Below the pieces are notes generated by a model. The model was not told the DNA's origin. It saw only the letters and a program-made list of their open reading frames with translations, and ran no database searches. From Rhizophagus irregularis (Eukaryota; Glomeromycota; Glomeromycetes; Glomerales; Glomeraceae): a stretch of DNA of 64,000 bases. Of the stretch, positions 22,731 through 35,500 are shown one piece after another. Where the stretch lies: NCBI RefSeq assembly GCF_026210795.1, contig NC_089434.1, positions 2,418,001-2,482,000 on the forward strand, in the 5' to 3' direction. The stretch's first letter is position 1; every line of letters starts with the position of its first letter. A program made the translations under genes and the position numbers.

Positions 22731-23024
22731 CACTGGTTAAAAACTAATATATTGGGTAGCAGATATGTATCAAATATATACCTAATATGTGTAGTATTAA
22801 TGCTGAAAATTGGGTACCCGATATGTGTAAGATATATGTAAATATATATATCATATATATATCGGGTACCAATATGTATATGATATGTAAATGATATGTA
22901 GACGATATATATATTTACACATATCTTACACATATCAGGTACCTGATTTTCAGCATTAATACTACACATATCAGGTACATATCTGATACATATCTGCTAT
23001 CCGATATATTAGTTTTTGACCAGT
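22731..23024. mobile_element. CACTA-like MITE; right terminus hosts the LINE array
   Basis: Left end CACTGGTTAAAAACTAATAT. The inverted right arm ACTGGTCAAAAACTAATATA ends at 23024, and the arms match for ~90 bp around a centre of TATATC repeats. CACTG termini with short duplications are the CACTA/EnSpm signature. Three bases of left flank read ATG (22728-22730). At 62207-62225 the same terminus (TAGTTTTTGACCAG-TG) is followed by ATG, which I read as the displaced right end. Confidence 0.75.
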
Positions 23025-24290
23025 AGTGATGATCATCGTACTTTCTCCCCCGTTGGGTTCTGCCCATTTTTTCCCATGAAGTTATGGATGAAAAATATGA
23101 GGATTTTTTGCCTTGAGTGATAGTAAAAGGACTTTTCGACGTTATATGAAGTTATTACCGAGGTCTTTAGTTTCGCCCGAACTCCTTACGGCTTATATTG
23201 AGTTATGACCGTTATCATGAGTCTTGGAGTTACCAATAATACTGTAAGATGGCAGTTCCATACGAACGTTCCCCTGGGCTTTCTGAAAGGTTGAAAAGTA
23301 GTGCGTCTTGGTTCCTACGCCTTTAAAGTCTAACTGGCCAAGTGGTTCGCAGGCCGGACCGGTATTTTTGGAAGGAGAAACCTCGACCAACGTATTTCTT
23401 GCTAGTTGATGTTGTTAACTGAGGAGTTAGTCTTCTAAAATAAGGAGATGGAGTTGAGGTGTATGTTTGGTGTTTTTCTTTCAGGTTTTTCTCATTGCAC
23501 TTCGAGTTTTCCTGAGGTTTATGTCTTTATTTTTTGCTTTTTGTTTTTCTTGGTCGCTTTTTTCAGTGTAACCTTATTTTCTTTGGGGGATGGAGGGATA
23601 CTGGAAAATTTGATCGTCATGGTGGCTTGGTGTTACTAATTTTCAAAATCGATGATCATCCGGGTGATAAGGGGGGTGACAGGTTGGGTACCGCAGTTTT
23701 TGTAGTATGCCGATCAAGGTGGTCACATGATGGACTATCATTGGATTGACTTATCTAGGTAGATCTTAGGTCGATGGATCGTTCGCAATGAGGTGGGTGT
23801 CCTCCGTTTGAAATTGTTCGAAATGAGGTGGGTGTCCCTTCGGGGATTGCACGACACTAAAAAGTTCCCCATCGGCTGGACTGCATGACACTAAAGAGTT
23901 CCCGGAGGTCTATGTGAAATAGGTTTGTTATCCATAGTATGTAATCAAATAGGGGAAATTGAATTTTATGCGTTTCTGATAGTGCTAATGGTAGCTCGGA
24001 GGTTCTTTACCGATTCTAGGAGTGGGTACGACGCTGGATGGGTTACGTATAGCATAGTTGACTTTACCCATTTTGAGATATATTTGGGGGGAGTAGCCGT
24101 AGTTATTTATATAGAGAGGGTGAGGTTTTTAATCTTAGCTTTTCTTATATGTAATTTTGGAAGATTATTTGTTCTTTGTTTTTCTATTAGTTCTGCACTT
24201 GTTGCGGTGCTTTTTAGATCACTCTGTGTTTCTCTAAAGTCACTTCGGCATTAATTAATAAAATTCAAGCTCAAGCTATGTTTACCTAGT
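23025..24290 (+). mobile_element. G+C-richer unit, likely 5'-truncated or non-autonomous retroelement
   Basis: Visibly richer in G and C than everything around it. It runs from directly after a TAGTTTTTGACCAGT copy to ...AATAAAATTCAAGCTCAAGCTATGTTTACC, then a variant copy TAGTTTTTGATTAG. That tail parallels the LINE tail (AATAAAG...GGCTACTATG...TTTGCC). It has short direct repeats (AATGAGGTGGGTGTCC at ~23787 and ~23822; GACACTAAAAAGTTCCC and GACACTAAAGAGTTCCC). No reverse-transcriptase motif is visible. It is best read as the 3' part of a related retroelement. Confidence 0.5.
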
Positions 24291-24435
24291 TTTTGATTAG
24301 TAGTAGTAACTCTCTCCTGAATTTTTCAAAAATGAAAATTTCCGATGAAAATAATTTTTTATTATTTTTAAAAAATAATACAAGCTACTAATAAAATTTT
24401 ATATTTTATATATTTTCAACTCAAAGCCCTCTACT

Positions 24436-26562
24436 ATGTCTGGTAACTATGCCAAGAGAGGCCGTGAAAGTCATAACCCTAATAGTAGGAAAGCTTCCCA
24501 TCAAGAACGAAAAAATAATAATAACTCCGATAATTCAAGCTCCGATGGTGAAAACACTGTCCAGCAGAAACGTAATCGTACGATTACCGAAAATTCTATG
24601 GATGAAGACTACATTGCCGATAACCAGATGGCTGACGTTGGAGTAGATGGACCTTCCTTTTCTCCTCAACAAAATATCTCTGACGAAAATACTTTGACCT
24701 CCTCCCCAAAAAAATCTGCTGCGCCAACTGCGCCCAGTCACGTCGCGTCTTCTGGAAATGTGGACGCGTCCAGCGCGCATGCCGCAAAGGAGACTTGCAA
24801 CAACTCCCTAACGTGTCGCCTGATATGGATTCCAATGGTGCTCCAGATGGCGATCATACTTCCGATCCAGTGGTGACCCTCGCCATAACCAAAGATGATT
24901 TTCAGGCTGCGGCTGCGCTGAATGCTGCCCCTGAATCTCTTAAAAACTTCCCTACCAATAAAGCTCTTATTGAGGCTGTTAACAACCTTTTTTTAGAAAC
25001 ATACGAGTCATACACTGAAAAAGCGCGTATGACTGGTTCTGGCGAAGCCAAACGCCTCGTTATTCACTTCCATACCGCTGAAGCACGCGATTTGTGCGTT
25101 GGTTCCACTCATTCGAGCTTCCCCTGACTTGACCTTTCACGCATACGATCCTCGCCAACTCCGATCTAATGAAGATCTCAGGGCCATCCAAGTTACCGAT
25201 ATCCTTTTCTTCATTAAAAAGGATAACCTAATGGCTTATTTCAAAAAATTTGGAAACATCACCTCTTGCCGCCTCTTTTCCAGGCCTAATGCCAAAGTCC
25301 AGCAAGCTTGTATCGTTTATGATCACGCCAATTCGATTGCTCACTTTACCGACCAATGGGCTGTATACTGCTTCTCCACCTGTTTCAGAATCACTCCATG
25401 TTTCTATACTGTAGATCAAAAGGCTGCGCGTCATCAATACGTTGCCACTCTCACTCAACTTCCCCCCAATGTTAAGGATATCAACTTGGCTCCTCTTACG
25501 CGTAACCTTGGCGCCAAAGCTGTCAATGTGCCACTCTCCTTAAATTCTTACAAACCCAAAAGATGGGCCTACGTCACTTTCAATTCCCAAGAGACCTTGG
25601 ATGCTGCTATGGAACAAACTGTCAGCTTCCAAGGCAAGGTGCTTTCCTAGTCCTCCCCAGATAATACTAACAAACTTTGTCACAGATGTGGCAAATTAGG
25701 TTGCGACCCAAATTTTTGTCCACTCAAACAAACTAGAGGACGTAGCCGTACTCGTGACCCTGTGGCAAAACTCAAAGAGTGGTTTAATGTCAATCAACCT
25801 CCTCGCCGCTCCAATTCTAATGCTGCTAATACACGTTCTCGCTCCTGATCACGCTCAAAATCCAAAGACCGATCTGCTTCTACTTCCAGACGTGATAATA
25901 ACAATTCTTATAACCATAATAATAATGCTAATAATCATAACAAACCCAATCCCAATACTTCCCAACGTGCCCGGCATAATAGCAAAGAACGCTCGGTCTC
26001 CTTCTCTTCCTCCTCTCGTTCTACAGCACGTCCCTTGCCCCGACAAATTCCTAATTCTGCATTATCTCCTGATGATGCTAATAATATTTTAAACCTTTTA
26101 CGCGAACTGCAATGTGAAGTTGCTAACTTCCATAAACGCATTTCCGCTCTTGAACTTGCTGACCAACGGATGACTCGCATCGAATCACACCTTGGCCTTG
26201 ATCCGCTTCCTACACCTAATGAGCCCGATTTGGATCTCATGCAAGAAGATACCCCTGTATCCCATGTTCCGCTTAACATTCAGTCTTCCGCCAAATCTAC
26301 TTCGCCCTCCAGAAGTATTTTAACGTGACCTTCGCCTCCTACCACTATTGTTCCTAACACATCGCTTCCTTCTTCTCATCTTTCCCCAAATGCTCCTCCT
26401 TTTACCCCTGTTTCCTCCACGCAAGAAGAAATTAACGATCTCAAAAATAATAGAGTCGTTATTGAAAGTAAATTGGACCAACTTACTGGTCATATCAAAC
26501 AATTCATTAGCTCCATTGGTGGTGCTCCCTTAGATCAAGCTGATTCAGCTTCTTCTGTTTAA
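24436..26562 (+). pseudogene. LINE copy 1 ORF1 (gag-like, RRM and CCHC knuckle)
   Basis: The N-terminus is polar and disordered (MSGNYAKRGRESHNPNSRKA). The middle carries an RRM-like region (TDILFFIKKDNLMAYFKKFG; ...KRWAYVTFNSQETLDAAMEQ). A zinc knuckle follows, CHRCGKLGCDPNFC (~25680-25720), then an SR/Asn-rich stretch and a coiled coil (LLRELQCEVANFHKRISALE). ORF1 proteins of this kind bind LINE RNA. Frameshifts near 24780 and 25115 and stops at ~25648, ~25846 and ~26326 break it. Copy 4 at 46728-53863 reads through several of these positions. Confidence 0.8.
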
Positions 26563-26610
26563 TTTTCTTCTTCAATTTAACTCCCTGACTGTTTATATCA
26601 TTGTGTTTTA

Positions 26611-29600
26611 ATGTCGGACAATAATTTTAATTTGGATACCTTTGTACGGAACCCTCCCAACCCTGATGATGTTACTGGATTTTCTTCACACGAATCGTTA
26701 TTTTCTTCCTCCAGTAGCACTTCTTTTATTCCCAATTCATTCAACATTTCTTCTTTTAATGTTAATGGTCTTAAAATGTACAGTCAAACTAAATTAGAAC
26801 AAATTTCTACTTTCTTCTCCTTAAAAAATATTTCTTTTGGTGGTATTGTTGATACTCATCTCCACCCTAAACAAATGAAGTTTTTATCCAAACGAATCTC
26901 TAATTATACTGTGTTCTCCTCTAATTTGGATATTTCCAAACAAATTTTATCTTCTGGTGGTGTTTCTCTTTTTATAGAAAACTCCTTTGCTTCACATGTA
27001 CAAGATTTTAAATCCCATTCTTCACGTTTGCTTTCTGTTGATTTATATTTTAAAGGCAACGTTAAATTGCGCATATTTGTTATCTATATTCCCCCTGCTG
27101 AAAGTGTTTTGCGCTCTGACACTATTGATTTGCTTATTCAACAAATTACCCTTACTAAACAAGCTGGTTTTAACCATGCTATCTGCGGCGATTTTAATAT
27201 GCATTTAGACAAATATTATCCTATATATTTTAATCAACCCCAAGTTGCTTCAAAACATATTCACCGATTATTTTCTCATCTCCTTTCTCACAGATATAAA
27301 AACTATACTCCTATTAATCTTTCCAACTCTTTAGGTACCTTTCATCGCAATGACCAAATTACTCGCGTTGATTATGTATAGTCCTGCCCTTTTCTCAAAG
27401 GATTTGCCCTTACTGCTTACATTTTTGATGCTCAAGACATTTGCACATCTGATCATAACCCTGTCATCACATATTATGACATGTCTTTACTTTTTGCCTC
27501 TACCAAATTGGCTCGCACTCGACAACTTAAGCGCCAGACCCGCCACGTCTTCAAATTTGATTCTGTAACTGATATTTAATGGACGGAATTCACTGCCAAA
27601 GCTGATGTTTTATGTGACGTCTCACCTTCAACTTTTTTCTCCTGGCATATCAATCAAATGTGCGAATATCTTCAATCACGAATCCTTAAAGCTGCCAACG
27701 CTACTTTACCTCTTCTACTGTTAGCAACAATTATACTCCTAAGGTCCCTAAAGATCTGGAAATTTTAACTCAACATTATCAGTTTTTAAATCGCCTAATG
27801 CATTCGATACGTCTATTGCGCAAATATCCTTTAACTTATTCTGTTGTTCTTGAACATAAGTGGTCTATACATTTGTATAGACTTCAAAACATTCTTCAAT
27901 TATACAAGAAAGTTTTTACTTTCATTCCTACTCTGCCCTTTTCTTTTTCATCATGTCGACAAGACAATTTCAAGTCACTTCTTGATGATTTATCTAATAT
28001 TTCAAAATCCTTACGGGATTTTCACTTACTTCAAGAAAAAGAATTCCAAGACTCCTCCATCTGTGCTCACTTGGACGATAGGAATAACAACTTTGAGACT
28101 GACCTTTCTTCCTTTATCGATTCAGCGCTCTCTCGCACCCGTCGCCATATCACTTTGGACCGTGTCTTTATCGACCACCCTACTCAACCCCGGTTATTAA
28201 CTGATCCTAAGGATGTAGATGATGCTATTGTTAACCATTTCCAAAACTTTGTACCTATAAAGTCCACTCCTCCTGTATCCATCGATACATTACCTGATAG
28301 ATGGTCTTCTGCCTACCAACCTATGGATGATGTGTCCTTCTCCATCTATAATTTTTTAATGAATCCCCCTACCCTCGACGAATGGTTATCCACCGTCTCT
28401 TCCACTCCTAACGGTAAAGCCTCTGGTCCTTCCATGATTACCTATGAAATGCTTAAACATCTTGGAACCTGTACCTCGGCTCTGCTCCTCATATTAATTC
28501 AAGCATGCCTCTCCAAAGCTGATATTCCCGACTTATGGCGACAAGCAATGGTTTTTCCCATTCCCAAATCTCACGAATGGAAATGTCAATTAAAAAATAC
28601 TCATCCTATTACCTTGCTTGAAGTGATTAGGAAATCTCTTGTCAAACTTTTTTATAATCGCCTATCTACTATTATGGCTTCACATGATGTTCTAAGAGGT
28701 GGTAACTTCGCTGGTCTTCCAGGTGGTTCTTGCCGTGACCCTATTATTACTCTGGAATCTATTATCCATGATGCTGATATCAACAAAAACCCACTTTGGA
28801 TTCTTTCCCAAGATATCTCTAAAGCTTTCGACTCAGTCGATCTGACTATGTTACGTTTTGCTCTAGAACGTATACGTCTTCCAGCCTCCGCTGTTAAATT
28901 TATCCTTTCTCTTTTCACAAAACGCACTAATCACGTTTTCACTGCTCATGGATCTACGCCTGCTTATAGGGTTCGCATTGGTATTGACCAAGGCGAAGTT
29001 ATCTCTCCTCTTTTATGGGTCATTTATATTGATCCCTTACTTACTGTGTTGAAGAATGAAATGAAGGACCCTTACGTTCTTTCCTCACCGTCTTTAATTG
29101 ATTCTCCAAATCCTTCTTCTGATTTGAAGATTAATAATTTAGTATTCATGGATGACTCTACTCTTATTTCCTCGTTGAAAGCTGGCATGGAACTTATGTT
29201 ATCCATCACTGAAGAATTTTACCAAATCAATAACACTTCTGCCAATCATAACAAATATGTGTTAATTACTAATTCGTTGCTTTTGACTTCGAATTCCGCT
29301 TTATTCCTATTACTTTTAATTTGGATTTATCCTCTTTAAATAGTGTGCCTTTCATTACCATTACCCCAATTTCCATGACAACTTCTTTTCATTTTTTAGG
29401 TGTCTGGTTTAACATTAAGAGCTCCCATGATTTTGTCAAAAAGCAACTCAAACGCGAATGCTGCTCCTTTGCTGCGACTATTTGATCCGCGAAGCTCTCT
29501 CCCAAACAAGTCGTGTATTTACATAATGCTGTTCTTATACCAAAACTTGAATACCAGATGCAAGTTACCCACTTGTCCGAATCTGACTGCCACCTAATAA

Positions 29601-32221
29601 CGAGAAGTATACGATCTGTTGTAAAGCACAAAGCAAATTTTTCTCGTTCTTTACCCAATCCTATTCTATTTTTATCTCAAGCTTTGGGCTTGATTAATTT
29701 GTTTGCTCATCAACATCAATGTCATATTACTAATTTATTTTTAATGGCTAATTCTTCTTTTTCTTTTATTCAATCTCTTTTTATTTATAGATTGTGTTTA
29801 ATTCAATATAATTTTTTGATCCCTATTTCTCCTCTTTTAATTAAGGACTAGTCTATATGGTCTCTTTATTTTCCTTTAAGAAAGATTATATCGCATGCAC
29901 TATTGCTCTCTTATCTTCTACTCTTTTTCGTTTGCTTCATACTCAACTTTCGAAGCTTCCGAACTTATCTCTGTTAGATGGATGCGTTCTATTATTTGAA
30001 TGCATGACGCCTAAAGCCTTTAAAGCTTATTTCTCCATTCTGCGAAAACGAAAACTGTTTTATTTATTTCAGCTTGTTACCCCTAAGGAACTCATTTAAT
30101 TTCCTGGAAGGCTTACTATGACAGTTTGGTTGGACGACGTGGCCCTGGCCGTATCCCTTATTGGTACATGGATATCCAACAATCTACCACTGTTCCTAAT
30201 TCCAATAATCGTTTGCTGGATAAATTTATTACTATGCATACGAATGACTCTTTATTTTATGAATTAAAACCTTGTTAACCTCTCCTCCTACTACTAAAAA
30301 TTGGATTGTCACGTTGGACGAATTTGGTTCTCCCTTCTTTGGCAAACAACTTTTGGTCCAAGCAAGTCGTGGTACTTGTTCTATTGTCCACTGGATTTCT
30401 CCTGATTGTAACTCTTCGCCTGGTGATCTCATTAGACTTTCTCCTTGCCCTGGCTGTGCTGCTCATTCTCCTTTACCTCCTTCCAAAAAACGGAATGCTG
30501 ACTTAACCCTTTGTACACCTACGGTCTCTCTACAGCACTCACTTATTTTGCCTACTAATAATGAGCGGATTAGACGTAACACTTCTGAAGTGACTTCTCC
30601 TCTTACTTGGGCTGATATTGAAGACGTTGTCCGTCTTTATTATAGTAGATTGGATTTTGATTCTGATCCCCTTTCTGCAGATACCGTTGTAGCTTCTGTT
30701 CCTCCTGTTACTATTGAATCCTCGGCCGCCGCTGTTTTTGCAAACTCTCTGTTGGTCATTTCATGTTATATCTTTTTCACTGATAGATCTCTAGTTAGTT
30801 TAGGTATTCCTGATGTTTCTATGGGCTGGTCTTGGATGCAAATTGTTTCAGATGCAGGCTTTCCTAACTCCATTGCCACTTATGCTTACGGCCTTATTCG
30901 AAATAACCCTTCTTCCTCTCGAGCTGAAGCTGCTGCTATTTACGCAGTTTTAACTATCTCTCCTCACGACTCAGAAGTTACTATCTACACTGACTCGCAA
31001 ACTGCCATTGATGGCCTTCGAAGTTGCTCTTCCTTTGTCTACTCAAATAGTTGTCTGTACTATAAAACTACAAATTTTGAGCTTTGGGCTATTATTGAGC
31101 GAACCATCCTCTCCAAAAATTTGACTGTCCTTCCCATCAAAGTTAAAGCTCATTCTGGCAATTATTTAAACGACTTTGCTGACTCCTTGGCCAATACTGC
31201 TCATACTGCGTCATCTAGTATTTGGATTTCTGGAATGGACCTGGCCTTTGCTCATGATTTTGTCTTAATTTATGACAATGATGTTGTCTGCGAATCTAAT
31301 CCATGACACCTTCTCAAACAATATTATCAAACGCAGTTTATGCGGGATTTGTTAAACTTAACGCGGTTTCACTTTACTTCTTTATTATCATCTAATGTAG
31401 ATTATGTTATTGATTGGGACCTTACTTGGTTTGCTTTGAAATTCAAACCTTCTCATAACGCATCTTTCACGTATGAACATGCTTCACGACATCATACCTT
31501 CAAATTTAAACTCTTCTTGGATGATTTACCTACATTGGAAAAGCTTAAACGGACTCGACCAGACTTATACATGGACGAATTAACTTGTCATTCTTGTATC
31601 GACCGCATGGAGGACCTGATGCACCTTTTTATGTGCAAAAGACGTCGTTTACCTATGCAACAAATTCTTCAATCTTATCAAAATCATTTGATTTCCAAAA
31701 TTCTGGAAGCCGGTAAATTGGCTAACATTGATCCCACTCCATTTATTACTAAACTCACTTTTCTTTCATGCTGGTCCTTTTCTTCTACAAATTGGTCCTC
31801 CTATGCCCTGGTTCATGGTTGTTTACCCAAATTCTTTATTGACTTATTTGTCGATTTATCCATTCCAAGGCCATCTGCGATAAAGGTTATCGCTGCTATT
31901 CATAATAATTTTGTCCAAAAATTCAGAAGACGAATTTGGAATCCGCGTTTTTACGAACAAAGTAGATGGGAAAACGCGATGAATATTACCTATAAGTTGA
32001 AAACTACTCCGAAGCCATCTAACTTGCCATTGTCAATGTACATACCTTACTCATCTTTACCTCCTCCGACTCTACACGATTCACGTGACTCCGGAACTGA
32101 TTGGTTAAAGAACTCGATGAAATATGGTTTGCCTTGGTTTAATCACTTTTCGGGTTTTATGGGTCGTCTAACAGTGCTACTTAATAACAGCTTTTGCAGA
32201 ATGGAGTGTTGATTTTTATAG
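26611..32221 (+). pseudogene. LINE copy 1 ORF2 (APE endonuclease, RT, RNase H, CCHC)
   Basis: Domains in order: APE endonuclease (SSFNVNGLKM; IVDTHLHPKQM; GDFNMHLDKYY; SDHNPVITYYD), with Asp where the family usually has Glu in ETHL. Reverse transcriptase follows (SQDISKAFDSVDLTMLRFAL; GIDQGEVISPLLWVIYIDPL; FMDDSTL ~29145), with MDD in place of the common YADD. RNase H follows (FFTDRSL; SSRAEAAAIYAVL; IYTDSQTAIDGL; VKAHSGNYLNDFADSLAN), then a CHSC...HLFMC zinc motif (~31590-31640). Breaks: TAG 27379-27381 (Trp in copy 4), TAA ~27578, frameshifts near 27715, 29300 and 30110, and a final TGA 32210 replacing Arg, nine bases before the shared stop. Not expected to be active. Confidence 0.85.
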
Positions 32222-32505
32222 TGGGTGCGCTATTCGTTATTTTGTTAGCATAGTTGCTTCTACTTTAGTTGGAATATATCAAGGGGGAAGATCTGGGGAA
32301 ATTTAGTGTAATGTGATTTTTTTTTCTTAGATTAATTTTTTACTTTATTTTTTCTTAGGAGACTATATAGCTTTGTTTTTAGTTAGTTTTATTTTTATAT
32401 TTTTCTTTTTATAAATTGTAAATTGTAAAGTTCGAATAAATTTAATAAAGATAAAGGCTACTATGCCACGTTTGCCTAGTTTTTGACCAGTAGTTTTTGA
32501 CCAGT

Positions 32506-33640
32506 AACTCTCTCCTGAATTTTTCAAAAAAAGAAAATTCCGACGAAAAATATTTTTTATTATTTTTAAAAAATAATACAAACTACTAATAAATTTTATA
32601 TTCCCAACTCAAAGTCCTCTAATATGTCTGATAACTATGCCAAGAGAGGCTGTGGAAGTCATAACCCTAACAGTAGGAAAGCTTCCTGTCAAGAACGAAA
32701 AAATAATAATAACTCCGATAACTCAAGCTCTAATAGTGAAAACACTATCCAGCAAAAACGTACTCATACGCTTACCGATAACTCTATAGAAGAAGATTAC
32801 GTTGCTGATGACCAGACGGCTGACGTTGGAGTAGATGGTCTTTCCTCTTCTCCTCAACAAAATATCTCTGGCGAAAATACCTTTCCCTTCTTCCCGAAAA
32901 ATTCTGCTGCGCCAACTGCGCCCAGTCACGTCGCGTCTTCTGAAAATGTAGACGTGTCCATGCATACACCTTCAAACATAGACAAGCAACAAATCCCTAA
33001 CGCGTCACCTTATTTGGATACTATCAATGGTGCTCCATCTGGCGATCATACCCCAGATCCAGTGGTGACCCTCACCATGACTAGAGATAATTTTCAGGCT
33101 GCGGCTGTGCCAATTGCTGCCCCTGAATCCCTTAAAAATTCCCTACTAATAAGGCTCTCATTGAGGCTATCAATAATCTCTTTTTAGAAACTTATGAGTC
33201 ATACACTGGCAAAGTGCGTATGACTAGTTCTGGTGATGTCGAACGTCTCGTTATCCATTTCCATACTGCTGAAACACGCGATTTATGCATTAGTTCCACC
33301 CATTCTGAATTCCCTGACCTAATTTTCCATGCACATGACCCTCGTCAACTCCAATCTAATAAAGATCTCTGAGCTATCCAAGTTACCGATATTCCATTCT
33401 TCATTAAAAAGGACAACCTTATAGCCTATTTCAAGAAATTTGGAAACATTACCTCTTGCTGGCTTTTTTCCAGGCCTAATGCTAAAGTGCAGCAGGCTCG
33501 CATTGTATATGACAATACTGATTCAATTGCTCAATTTTCCGATCAATGGGCTGTATATTGTTTCTTCACCTGCCTCCGAATCACTCTATGCTTCTACACC
33601 GTGAATCAAAAAGCTGCGCACCATCAATACGTTAATTCTC
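32506..33640 (+). mobile_element. LINE copy 2, 5' fragment (5' UTR and ORF1 start)
   Basis: Starts with AACTCTCTCCTGAATTTTTC directly after two adjacent copies of TAGTTTTTGACCAG. ORF1 opens at 32624 (MSDNYAKRGCGSHNPNSRKA) and is shifted near 33135. It stops resembling copy 1 after HHQYV (~33635), inside the RRM region. Everything downstream belongs to a different LINE. Confidence 0.85.
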
Positions 33641-35500
33641 ACGCCTTCATCTACAAAAGCAGAATGCTTTGCAATACTAACAGCTTTACTTGTCTATCTA
33701 ACAGTACAATCCATATCCACACAGATTCTCAAAATTGTATCAACACATTTCAACGAGTTAACAACGCTTTAACGTCAGACCAGAAAATTCTGAAACTTCC
33801 TAACCATCTCGCGTGGCATTGTATTAAACAACTAATCAATAAAAACCATTTAGAAGTCCATTTCAACAAAGTAAAGCTCACTCCAATAATTTTTATAATG
33901 ATCTAGCAGACGCCGAAGCAAAAAAAGACTTCGACGTCAGTTCTACCATTACTCATCAACCCTAAATTTATTGAAAATGTGATTCTGTTGCCCTTATGGG
34001 ATTCTATTGGCATCATTGATCGAGATACCCAAAAGTTCACTAAATCGATCACGGAAGCAAGAACTTTCGACTCCTTTACACACAACTCACCATTACAAGA
34101 TATGTTTGCTCATCATAATATCTCAGAAATTAATTGGCCACTCACTCAGTCCTGGATCAATTATAACAACGTTTGCAGCACTAATAAATCAAAAAAAGAC
34201 GCTTTCAAACTAAAATGCCTCAATCACATTTTACCGTGTGGAGAAATACTTACTTCACACTATCCATCGTTATATTTCAACATACAGACTCCCATCAAAT
34301 GTCCGTTCTGTCAGAATGAAACGATACTAACTCTCACTTAGGTTTCTGTTAACCCATTTTACCATCCCTTAACAACATCGTGAAAGAATTCAAAGACACT
34401 TTAAACGTCAGATTACTTTACACACTGACTCGAGGAGGATGACATATTTTGTATCCCAAAACCTCAACGCATCATATCTTTTCACGCCAATTACGAACGA
34501 CAAACACCCGATTTACTTACTCATGCACAATTTCGTTCCCCAAGAATTAGTAGATCTGATACAGAAATACACGAATAGTTACAAGATCATACGCAATTAG
34601 TGATGGAGACGATGCTAAAACTTCAATCAACATTATACACCATGATATGGCTCAAACATACGGAAGCTATGAAACAGTGGGAACTAGCGAAGTATCACTA
34701 CTGCTAAAAAAAATTCACTTCGGAAAAAGCACCTAACACTGGTAAAAAAATAGTCTATCCTACACATATTCTACACATATCTTACATATATCAAGTACTC
34801 AAAATGTAGAAAATCATACACAAATAATACACATATCATACACATATTGGGTACTTATATATATAGTATACCTATCAGGTACCTGATATATGTATGATAT
34901 ATATATTAGTACCTGATATGTGTATGATATGTGTATTATTTGTGTATGATTTTCTACATTTTGAGTACCCAATATGTGTAAGATATGTGTAGGATAAATC
35001 ATTTTTTTACCAGTGTAAGAAAAAAGAAAAAATCACGCACAAGGACACCTAAAAATGCCACTCCAAGTAGTGCGACCAACATACCCGTAAACCCTATAAA
35101 GATTTACAATAATTCACACAAATATGACGATAGACTCCGCATCAAACTGTACAATTATATACCACGATGGATCATCTTAATCACATCAAATTATCTCCAA
35201 TGCAGGTGGTTGGAACATTATGAATAGTTTAGATAGACAAACTTTTTATAGAGTTATATTTTTCTTTATTTTCTCATTTATATTATCGTATAGATTTTTT
35301 ACAACTTCTTTTAATCCTATTTTCTATCATGTTAGTGGGTAGCTCAGTTACGCCAAGGGTTCAAGGGTGAATAATAGGCGGAACGATTCCTCTTTGGTGA
35401 GGTTGGACTAACTCACAACGCTTAGTTTAGTTTCATTTTTGTAATTTGTTCTTCTAACATTTGCTTGTAATTCCGGTTTCTGTCTTCATGATAAAAATAG
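33641..35500 (+). mobile_element. 3' fragment of a second LINE family (RNase H end, split by a CACTA MITE)
   Basis: The translated remains show an RNase H tail (IHIHTDSQNCINTFQRVNN ~33710; after a one-base shift, KAHSNNFYNDLADAEAKKDF ~33873), then a Cys pair CPFC (~34300), typical of LINE ORF2 C-termini. The motifs and downstream text differ from the main LINE family. Coding text resumes after the MITE (KSRTRTPKNATPSSATNIPV ~35031) to TAG 35227. The ~270 bp beyond look like a 3' UTR. It is multiply broken. Confidence 0.65.
34737..35015. mobile_element. CACTA-like MITE (279 bp)
   Basis: Termini CACTGGTAAAAAAAT / ATTTTTTTACCAGTG with the 3-bp duplication TAA (34734-34736 and 35016-35018). Long self-complementary arms (CCTACACATATTCTACACAT; GTACTCAAAATGTAGAAAAT) surround a GGTACCTGATA centre. 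Confidence 0.85.

Larger units (their letters stand above)
24308..32490 (+). mobile_element. LINE copy 1, full-length APE-RT-RNaseH non-LTR retrotransposon (degenerate)
   Basis: 5' UTR begins AACTCTCTCCTGAATTTTTC. ORF1 (24436-26562) and ORF2 (26611-32221) are followed by a ~270-bp 3' UTR ending AATAAAG...CTACTATGCCACGTTTGCC and the junction motif TAGTTTTTGACCAG. There are no LTRs. The APE-RT-RNaseH-Cys/His order with a gag-like ORF1 is that of I-group or Tad-like LINEs. Other copies: 32506-33640, 42841-46605 and 46610-62206. Confidence 0.88.

Noticed and set aside
23448-24254. Several ORFs of 60-109 codons in the G+C-richer unit
   Set aside because: Overlapping frames of similar length, no recognisable motif, and direct repeats crossing them. 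Stop-poor composition explains the lengths.
24535-24835. Minus-strand ORFs (79-81 codons) opposite LINE ORF1, repeated at 32723 and 46826
   Set aside because: They are antisense shadows of the conserved ORF1 N-terminus, recurring only because the LINE recurs.
35330-35420. tRNA-like words (TAGCTCAGTTACGCC and GGGTTCAAGGGTGAA)
   Set aside because: The A-box and B-box resemblances are too close together, and no cloverleaf or acceptor stem can be drawn. The sequence lies in a LINE-like 3' UTR.
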